Below are positions 56,462 to 64,000 of a stretch of 64,000 nucleotides of DNA, one piece after another (position 1 is the stretch's first letter; each line of letters begins with the position of its first letter). The stretch lies in NCBI RefSeq assembly GCF_040869045.1, contig NC_090323.1, forward strand, positions 260,900,392 through 260,964,391. The letters run 5' to 3'. The DNA is from Eurosta solidaginis. Lineage: Eukaryota; Arthropoda; Insecta; Diptera; Tephritidae. Under the pieces are notes generated by a model that saw nothing but the letters and a program-made list of their open reading frames with translations, was not told where the DNA came from and made no database searches. The position numbers were made by a program, and so were the translations under genes.

Positions 56462-58350
56462 AGAAAATGTAAAGCATTCCTCCACTTTTAATAACTTTTA
56501 ATAACTTTTTAATTACAGGCACTTTTTGAAATATGAAAATTAAATCAGCATGAACTCACAAATGATAGCAGCACAAAGTCGTACTGCAACGTAGCGTGCC
56601 AGACTTTCAAATAAAAAGATCCTGGTTCAAAATGGGAACATGGCACATTAAACGATTTTCTCGGCAAATCAGTCACCCCTCTGATAACAACACTATGATT
56701 TCAGACTATCTGCGATAAGAGCTACTGATGGAAATAAGTGAATGAAGAGGTATGGTACCAGTTTTAGGCGTGGGGTTGACATCGTGACGCGAATTTATAA
56801 TCGACAACCCGATAAATTAAGAACGAAATTGTTTGAGTTGTTGTTACGCAATAAAATCGCAACAACAATTACTGTTGAAATATTTGTTTTTGGGACCGCC
56901 TTCGCATGTCCAAACCCTAAGAGAAGCAGCAGGAATATGCAGAAAAGTTTACAAAGCGCAAAAGCGATTGAAAAAAATTTTACGACTTTCTCTGTTAAAA
57001 AAGAGAGAACACAGCATATTTCCAAGTTCGCATGACTACAAAAAAAAAAAAAAAAACCGCGGTCCCTACGGACGTCGCGCAATTCAGGAAAACATGACAA
57101 TTGAACGCTTTTGCGATAAGCTGTGGATGGGAAAAAGGAAGCGGTTAAAAAAGAGGAAAAGGCAAAGGACGAGTCACAGTCCAGTGACGTGGCTAAAATA
57201 TTGCCACATGTCTCTTAATTTATATACAAACATATGTGAATTAAAAGGATTTTTGGCTTCGGCAGTCAAACGCAAAGAGAACTTCACTTTTAATTTATAC
57301 TGCTTTCAAGAGTTCCTACTATTGTTGTTGTAAATATTTGTGGGAAAAGAACAAAACTGACTGCTAAAGTACATATTTATATATACTTTTTGTATCAATG
57401 ATACTTACATATGTATATTTACACGGTACATGTGTTCTTATTTGTTGTAAGAGCATTTACCGTCACCGCCCGCAACACGTGTCCTCAGCTTACAAGGCAC
57501 TTATTGGGTACTTTTTTTAATAAAAAAAAGAAAAAATTTTCAATTTTTTAGAAATGAAAGTGAGGTACTCAATTTTAAAGAAATGAAAAACACATGTTGA
57601 ACAAGACGAATTTACAACGATTCGATCTCTCACAAATTTTTTTTTTACACTTTGGATTATATACAAGTCTACAACGCAGACTGACCCATTTTAATTAATT
57701 GTTGGTACTGCTGTTTTTTTTAATTTATTTTAGGGAATATTTACACGCCTTCAAAATGGATACACGACGACAAAAAGTTACGCCTACAAAATTTTCGACT
57801 TGTATGGCATTGGTGTAAGAAATTCGATTGAAGGTGAAATTTAGTGAATATTTTGCTTTCTCATACAGCTTGATTGTGCAAACTCTTATTGAGTATGAGT
57901 TTTAATATTATAAGTTTATTTCTGTAACAAAAAATTGTTGTTTAAGTAAAAATTATTTTGGATGAATCGAACATAGCAGTTGAAATTAATTTTTTTGTGG
58001 GAACATGATGACGCGACATATTGAACTGCACTGTAAGAAGTTAGTGTTGAAATGTGACAACGAAATTTAGAAAGTTTTTGCAAATACGGAAAAGTTGTGG
58101 TGTTTGTTGTTGTATCAAAAATTAGCATGTTGCTGAAGCGCAAACTTCTTTTTAAAACTAGCTAAATTGAGGACATACATCGAATTTGTTAGGATTCAGT
58201 TTGGATGGGTAATATTTCAGCCCTTGTGCAGTATCCAGATCGAAGTAATACTGAAGAGGCTGCCCGCACCAGCTTCACAAACCCTTTCAACTAGCAACTA
58301 GCAATAATCGCACCTCGTTAGAACCTCATTGGTTACGATATCGCCTCTGC
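56462..58350. other. Noncoding, no gene supported
   Basis: AT-rich with poly-A/poly-T runs (57040-57056, 57519-57531 and 57641-57648). A 166-codon frame at 56833-57333 starts at TTG, passes through a poly-A run and is lysine-rich; it shows no domain and overlaps an opposite frame, so it is not called. Confidence 0.35.
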
Positions 58351-58383
58351 GCAAAGCAGCTGTGAATGTTACAGCTGCTTTGC
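58351..58383. repeat. Perfect 13-bp stem-loop
   Basis: GCAAAGCAGCTGT, a 7-base loop, then ACAGCTGCTTTGC: every base pairs. The stem is GC-rich against an AT-rich surrounding. It contains CAGCTG, an E-box, on each arm. Confidence 0.8.
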
Positions 58384-58802
58384 AAATAGTCATAGTCTTA
58401 GGGTTAAGGATGATTTTGATTGTTTATTGGGAGGTCTTCGAGATGAAAAATATATTTGATTTTGTTGTTTAACTAAGAGCATTTGCCCCCGCTATAAGAA
58501 CTGAGCCTGTGATTTTCACAGCGGCTGAATGATCACAGTAAATCGCAGCGCCAGCTTGGAGGAAAAGGGCGTGACTGACTTACTGTGGAATCATCTGCGT
58601 CTCGGTCGCAATGACTATTAACAATAACAGCAATCGTAAGCACAATCATAGCTCTAATTTTTTTATGGAACAGATCAAAATATTTGTATGAATTAAGCGT
58701 GGACTGCCCTCATTGCTAACAAATGTATGAAAACTTTTATTTGATGCAATTTTTAATTTATAATTTATTTAATAATTTGGGAAAAATTTAAACAACGTTA
58801 TT
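58384..58802. other. Noncoding spacer before the large palindrome
   Basis: No gene. The end (58745-58800) repeats ATTTATTTAATAATTTGGGA, which is also found at 59840 as the 3' end of SINE family B, so it is probably a SINE B tail fragment. Confidence 0.35.
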
Positions 58803-60333
58803 CTGGGTACAAGTAACGGGCAGAGCAAGTCCTCCATGAAAAGCTTTTCAGTGAAAATTGATCTGCCTTGCAGTTCCCGTTCGGAGTCGGGATAAAGCAT
58901 GTAGGTCTAGTCCCGCCAATTTGAGAATCTTGGCGTAACTATACTCAGAGGTAAATCGCGCCAAGTAAATATTTAATTTTTTAAAGATACTCGCGTTGAT
59001 CACAAAAAGTTTTCCAAAAATTGGAATAGATATCGTTTTGTGTCCATGTATGTATGTTTTTCCTGCCGGAAGCGGAATATTCAGAAAATTTTAGTTGGGG
59101 ACATCAATTTTGAGACGTGCCATTCATAGATTTTATTATCTAGTAAATGATTAAGCTCAACTGCGATTTTAGATCACCCTGTATTACATTTCCATCACGT
59201 TATAGGCCATGTTTCAAATTCCAAGTCTGCTCAAATTTTCTAAATATCTCGATCAGAACCTCACTTAGAGGAATTTTGGCACACTTTTGAAGTAGGGTCT
59301 AAATTTCAAGTTTTCTAAATATATGAATCCATGCTCCTAGTAGTGTTTTAAAAGTTTTAAGTGTTTAGTGTGACGAGGATTTGCACAAAAACCGTTGGAT
59401 TCATGACCCGGCTGGAAAGACTTTTCCATTATATTGCGTAACCGAGTCCTGAATTATGCTTCAAATGTAAGGTATAAAGCTAAAGCTCGAGGGCAAAAAT
59501 CGATCGCAAGATCTCCCAAATATGCTTTGAATATAAACGGACAAGGAAGACATCAGCGGTCCCATGAAGGACTAAAACGTTTCGTTATTTGCTTTGATGA
59601 CTAACCTAACAGAAATAATGAAGATAGTCTTTCCAGTCCAGCAAATACGCTTATATTGTGCTAGTTTTAAAAACTAAAAGTGAATTGCTTTTCATGGGAA
59701 ATCGAACCTGGCTTGTTTGCATTGCGAGTGACGAAATTTAACATCCAAGGTAATTTTAAATGTTCAAATCGTGACTTGAAATCATGAAATTAAGATAACC
59801 TGGCAATATTTACCCTAGATGTAAGAAAATATTTTGTATTTTAATTTATTTAATAATTTGGGAAACATTTAAACAACGTGACATCAGCACGGACAGTGTT
59901 TCGTCTATGCATTGTAAATCTATTCAAAGCCTTTTCTCCCGGGAGTGGGACTCGAACCCGCACTTCTAGGATGGTTGAACGGTTACAAACTTCACTTATT
60001 CTTTGCACAGTACATATGTATATTTCGTATAATATCATGAGATAAAAACATGCTTTTTGTTTTTCAGCGGTTTCAAAGAAACTAATATTTGTTCTGTTCT
60101 ATTTATTGAAATACAAAGCACTCACCAATGTCGTCTATTTGTATGATTGCCCTAATTTCTTCTCAATTTATGAAAATGTGTTATTTCAAGCAATTTTTAA
60201 TTCTTGGTATTTCTCTAATTAGAGCAATACGTTTGCACATGGTGTTATACGAAATATACAACTGTGCAAAAAATAAAATATGCAAGGAAGGCAATTGGGA
60301 TAAGTTTAGAACAACTGAGGCAGGAAGTGGCTA
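58803..60333 (+). repeat. Left arm of ~4 kb imperfect palindrome
   Basis: Inverse of the right arm (60945-62748). Anchor blocks seen on both: GGTACAAGTAACGGGCAGAGC (58806, right 62746), TAAGCTCAACTGCGATTTTA (59151, right about 62372), CTGAATTATGCTTCAAATGT (59450, right about 62053), AATCGAACCTGGCTTGTTTG (59700, right about 61850), TACATATGTATATTTCGTAT (60011, right about 61676) and AACTGAGGCAGGAAGTGGCT (60313, right about 60960). The arms differ by substitutions and gaps, roughly one in ten by eye. The arm begins with the 3' part of SINE A (58803-58975) and includes SINE B (59845-59998). Confidence 0.85.
59845..59998 (-). mobile_element. tRNA-derived SINE, family B (copy 2)
   Basis: Minus strand: AACCGTTCAACCATCCTAGA, then AGTGCGGGTTCGAGTCCCA (a good B box, GGGTTCGAGTCCC) and CTCCCGGGAGAAAAGGC, then GATTTACAATGCATAGACG and GTGCTGATGTCACGTTGTTT. 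The tail ATTATTAAATAAATTAAAAT is A/T-rich. Confidence 0.7.
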
Positions 60334-60456
60334 AATGTGTTTGTAACAGTTCACTCCCGGGAGAAAAGTCTTCGAAGAGATTTACAAGGTATAATCGAAA
60401 CAGCTGTCGCCTTGTCCGGCCTGATGTCACATTGTTTAAATTTTTCCCAACTTATT
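60331..60456 (+). mobile_element. SINE family B (copy 3), B box deleted
   Basis: Reads GTTTGTAACAGTTCACTCCC, GGGAGAAAAGTC, AGATTTACAAGGTATAATCG, AACAGCTGTCGCCTTGTCCG and GATGTCACATTGTTTAAAT. Compared with copies 1 and 2, about 25 bases including the B box are missing, so it could not be transcribed by Pol III from its own promoter. Confidence 0.65.
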
Positions 60457-60944
60457 AAATAGATCAAAATATTTTATCACAAACAAATAAATATCGGTGG
60501 AATTATTATGCTGGTTGAAGTCATTGTTTTCGGAAATCGGCGCTTGAATCATTTTTCGCGATTACCATTCAATTTGCAGCGATAATATAAAGCGACTAAG
60601 TATAAGTAGAAGTCGCAACCAACTGCTACCTAGGCGGCTATTCAAGCTATCTTGTTTGATGAATCCCTGTCGCAGTAGGCTATAAACATGTTACCTCAAC
60701 TGCGACTGAATACATATAGATGTCCCAGTAAAATGCTACAGAGGCGGATAATCAAACGGAATCGCTAACAATCGATATCAACTGTCAAATCTGTGGCCAC
60801 AAACCATAATAGCCAAAGCCATATTTTATACTTATTCAAATCAATTAAGACCTAGTTTACATATAACGATATTGTCTTCATTTACGTACTTAACTCCTAA
60901 TCGTAAATTATATAACTAAATTTCCCATATAAAGCCACCATATA
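60334..60944. other. Palindrome spacer
   Basis: About 611 bases between the arms. The left part (to about 60460) is SINE B body, and the rest is non-repetitive. No gene seen. Confidence 0.6.
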
Positions 60945-62748
60945 TAGCCACTTCCTGCCTTAGTTGTTATAAACTTATCCCAATTGCCTTCCTTGCATAT
61001 TTTATTCTTTGCACAGTTGTATATTTCGTATAACATCATGTGCAAACGTATTGCTCTAATTAGAGAAATACCAAGAATTAAAAATTGCTTCAAATAACAC
61101 GTTTTCATAAATTGAGAAGCAATTAGGGCAATCATACAAATAGACAACATTGGTGAATGCTTTGTATTTCAATAAACAGAATAGAACAAATATTATTTTC
61201 TTTGAAACCGCTGAAAAACAAAAAGCATGTTTTTATCTCATGATATTAGCCGTGTTTTTTTATACACGCTTATACTTTTACGTTTGCGCGTGAAAAAAAA
61301 CGCCTATCCTCGCTTAGATAATGCTTAGGAGACCCATCTAGCGGCAGTGGTTAAATAACTAACTACAGCCACAGGGTGTACCGAAAAGCGGAGACACAAC
61401 CCTCTGATGGCGATAGGGTATATATATATATAGCTAAATCAGTTGCATGAATTGTGGACACACATAGAATACATAGAATTAGTGTAGAGGGTGAAACAAA
61501 GACACATATTTCAGTTAAATCTGAGTATAATGCGTATTGAAATTTAGTAGGACAAATTTTATGCGCAGCAATATCAGAGGTGCATTTAAAGTTTGTCGCT
61601 TAGCAGTCCATATAAAATTTAAGCGTATAGACGTTTACGTGTAAAAAAAAAAACGCGGCTGTTATACGGAATATACATATGTAATGTGCACCGAATAAAA
61701 ATATGCAAGGAAGGCAATTGGGATAAGTTTGTAACCGTTCAACCATCCTAGAAGTGCGGGTTGAGCCACCCAAGACTATGGTCAAAGAGAAAGAAAAATT
61801 GCCGTTGCTTAAATTTCGTCACTTGCAACGCAAACAAGCCAGGTTCGATTTCCTATGAAAAGCAATTCACGTTTAGTTTTTATGTATTTCTTTTAAGTTA
61901 GTCATCAACGCGAATAATGAAACGTTTTAGTCCTTCATGGGATCGCTGATGTCCTGCTTGCCCGTTTATTTTCAAAGCATATTTGCGAAATCTTGCGATC
62001 GGTTTTTACCCTCGATATTTGGCTTTATACCTTACATTTGAAGCATAATTCAGGACTCGGTTACGCTAAATAATGGAAAAGTTTTTCCAGCCGGGTCATG
62101 AATGCAACGGTTTTTGTGCAAATCCTCATCACACTAAACACTTAAAACTTTTAAAACACTACTAGGAGCATTTATTCATATATTCAGAAAACTTAAAGTT
62201 TAGACGCTACTTCCGAATTCGATTACAATGCAATATAGAGTTCCAAGATTCCTCTAAGTGGGGTTCTGATGAGATATTTAGAAAATTTGAGCAGACTTGG
62301 AATTTTAAACATGGCCTAGAACGTGATGGAAATGTAATACAGGGTGATCTAAAATTACAGTTGAGCTTAATCATTTACTAGATATTAAAATCTATGCATG
62401 ACACGTCTCAAAATTGGTGTCCCATAAAATTTTCTAAACATTCCGATTCCGGCGAGAAAAACATACGTGCATGGACACAAAACGATATCTATTCCAATTT
62501 TTGGAAAACTTTTTGTGATCAACGCGAGTATCTTTAAAAAATTAAATATTTACTTGGCGCGATTTACCTCTGAGTAGAGTTAGGCCAAGATTCTATTGCA
62601 AACTGCGTCGTGCTATTTTTTAATTTCTCTCTCTGGCTGGACTGGACCTACATGCTTTATCCCGACTCCGCATAGCAACTGCAAGGCAGATCAATTTTCA
62701 CTGAAAAGCTGTTCATGGCGGACTTGCTCTGCCCGTTACTTGTACTCA
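60945..62748 (-). repeat. Right arm of ~4 kb imperfect palindrome, carrying a 414-bp insertion
   Basis: Inverse of the left arm 58803-60333. It is interrupted by a MITE at 61248-61661 that the left arm lacks. It also lacks most of the SINE B body present in the left arm, though both keep the head junction (AACCGTTCAACCATCCTAGA, then AGTGCGGGTT). A frame of about 70 codons (60908-61150, minus) is the counterpart of 60128-60334 (plus) with few amino-acid changes, but nothing shows it is translated. Confidence 0.83.
61248..61661. mobile_element. 414-bp MITE with ~35-base terminal inverted repeats; empty site present
   Basis: The left end reads AGCCGTGTTTTTTTATACAC, and the inverse of the right end reads AGCCGCGTTTTTTTTTTTAC. 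Further inside, CGCTTATACTTTTACGT pairs with the inverse of ACGTTTACGTGTA. Comparison with the left palindrome arm (60020-60042) shows the uninterrupted site GATATTATACG, so the insertion went between GATATT and ATACG. The duplication is 2-3 bases (TT, TTA or TA; the exact edge is ambiguous). Noncoding. The superfamily is not fixed. Confidence 0.75.
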
Positions 62749-62802
62749 GAACCTTCATTGTGGTAGGCGGAACACGCTACCACCACACCACGACGGCCGT
62801 CT
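62548..62802 (-). mobile_element. SINE family A copy within palindrome right arm
   Basis: Minus strand: CCGTCGTGGTGTGGTGGTAG and CGTGTTCCGCCTACCACAAT with an A-box-like start. The B box and following part are replaced by GAGTACAAGTAACGGGCAGA, then the common middle CGGAGTCGGGATAAAGCATG and tail CTCAGAGGTAAATCGCGCCA. The same variant is in the left arm (58803-58975), which shows that it was present before the arms separated. Confidence 0.75.
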
Positions 62803-64000
62803 GCGAATATCTTCAGCTTCAATATAAAGGGTAAGTCTATACTTTTCCAATGTGCCATATCTGATGAAAAATAAGTAAATATTTTTTGTCCGTCTTGATC
62901 CTAGGAATTCAGGGCGAAGTATTGACATGCAACATTGCATCACCTTCTATAAAGGATACATATTCCGATAGGTGGCACTGGAAGAAATATTTTTGATTCT
63001 AGATTGTTCAAAGAGCAATACTCAGAACATATTTGAGAAAAAAAGTAGAATATAAAACTTGGTTGAACAAAATTATGAGTCTGGCTTTATATAAATTGAC
63101 CACAATGAATTTCGTGGCCAAAGTCACGATTTCCCATGGAGGTAAAATAACTAAAAATAATTATTTCCTCCATATATAAGACCAAAACTCGATAACTCGC
63201 GTGCAAATAAAACCAGATAAACGAAAAGAAGCAGCTCGAGAGTTTTGGAGGTCAAACCAATCGCTCCTGTGGAAACTCAACTAGTACCGGATTCCCGAGG
63301 TAGTGAGTTCTTAAACTTACTCGTAGCATACATACTAAGGATCAGACAATCCAATAAAAAGTGAGAAAAGTGAGAAAAATAGACGGAAGGCGGATACAAG
63401 TTAATAATGTGAATATGTTTATAATTTCTTCTTAATTGGAAAGAAACCAAGGAAAAATACAAATATCAGATTAATTAATATAAAATTTATCCAGACCGAC
63501 TTTATTATGCGAAGAGCAATATCCAATTAAAAATTTAACACAGCTACTAAACTAATAAAAATCAATTTCAAAAAAAAAACATCTATTTTTATTTATTGTT
63601 TACAAATATTTACATATGTGTGTTTGTGTATACATACCTAATACCAAAAAAAAAATTAAATACATGTTCTAATGATAAAATATGCCACTATTTCTATTAT
63701 CAATTATCTCGTAAAAAATGGTACATAAAATGTAGGAGTTGCTCCACGACGCCCATTTCCTTACAAAATATTGTCTCCCAATTACAAGATTTCCCCAACT
63801 TTTCTAATATTCATCTTTACGCTTTATTTCATTATTATTTTTTTTGGTTGCATTTCACACCGATAAAGAGACGCATAATTCATTTTTTTATGCGGCAACG
63901 ACACCAACGGCAACACTACCAACCAACAAAATTATTACTGCCAACATCACCCAGCAACATGCCACACATAACAACATAGCGCGGCATAATTTTCGAGGGA
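62803..64000. other. Noncoding to end of window
   Basis: No gene supported. ATGGAGG...CCTCCAT at 63136-63171 forms an AT-rich hairpin. The last 150 bases are C/A-rich (CAACGACACCAACGGCAACA) and look like unique dipteran DNA. A 127-codon frame at 63596-63979 starts at TTG and has no recognisable domain. Confidence 0.35.

Noticed and set aside
56833..57333. 166-codon plus-strand frame
   Set aside because: It starts at TTG, runs through a poly-A tract giving a lysine run, overlaps an opposite frame of similar length and shows no domain.
60128..60334. 68-codon frame conserved between palindrome arms (counterpart 60908-61150, minus)
   Set aside because: Similarity is explained by the inverted duplication of DNA; the changes do not show a codon pattern that can be judged by eye, and no start context or family supports coding.
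58803..62748. Palindrome as an assembly artefact
   Set aside because: The arms differ by many substitutions, unequal SINE content and a private 414-bp insertion, which a false duplication would not show.
63596..63979. 127-codon frame at the right end
   Set aside because: Starts at TTG, unusual composition following simple AC/AT runs, no domain; likely chance.

Overview
This window looks like intergenic or intronic DNA from a higher dipteran, most probably a tephritid fruit fly. That host call is an inference from AT-rich composition, DINE-1-like Helentron relatives, tRNA-derived SINEs and the mix of LINE, piggyBac, pogo and Transib remnants. No host protein-coding gene, rRNA or functional tRNA could be supported. 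Almost every recognisable coding stretch is a broken transposable-element gene. One 60-codon ORF at 7673 is the only weak host candidate.

Layout, left part (1-15.6 kb): a pogo-like element with a transposase tail (0.3-1.0 kb), a tRNA-derived SINE (3.5 kb), a degraded RNase H-bearing LINE (4.0-6.5 kb), a 223-bp MITE (8.95 kb), a SINE with a clean 10-bp target duplication (9.4 kb), a reverse-strand LINE 3' end (10.2-10.6 kb) and a polypyrimidine/microsatellite repeat (12.8-13.3 kb). Middle-left (15.6-29 kb): one Helentron-like (HINE/DINE-1-type) element nested inside another and carrying fifteen ~128-bp tandem units; a piggyBac relic with TTAA duplications; a 107-bp hAT-type snap-back MITE; a second SINE; a nearly intact reverse-strand CR1/Jockey-type LINE ORF2; and degenerate satellite-like DNA interrupted by a SINE and a LINE tail.

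Middle-right (29-48 kb): opposed copies of an unnamed repeat, two reverse-strand LINE remnants, a complete solo LTR with a 4-bp duplication, a second SINE family, a Transib/RAG1-like transposase C-terminal fragment, a Tc1/mariner-type MITE, a truncated second LTR and a reverse-strand HINE. Right (48-64 kb): a third HINE nearly matching the first, SINE copies, a fourth diverged HINE, and a ~4 kb imperfect palindrome (58.8-62.7 kb) whose right arm alone carries a 414-bp insertion, so the left arm preserves the empty site.

The genes do not form a pathway; the window is a record of successive insertions. The most informative signals are structural: sub-terminal inverted repeats and 3' hairpins shared by three HINE families, homogenised tandem arrays inside those elements, nested and filled/empty insertion sites, and intact target duplications. 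All identities were read by eye from sequence and remembered family features; no database search or alignment was run, and boundaries without a target duplication are good only to about 10-50 bases.
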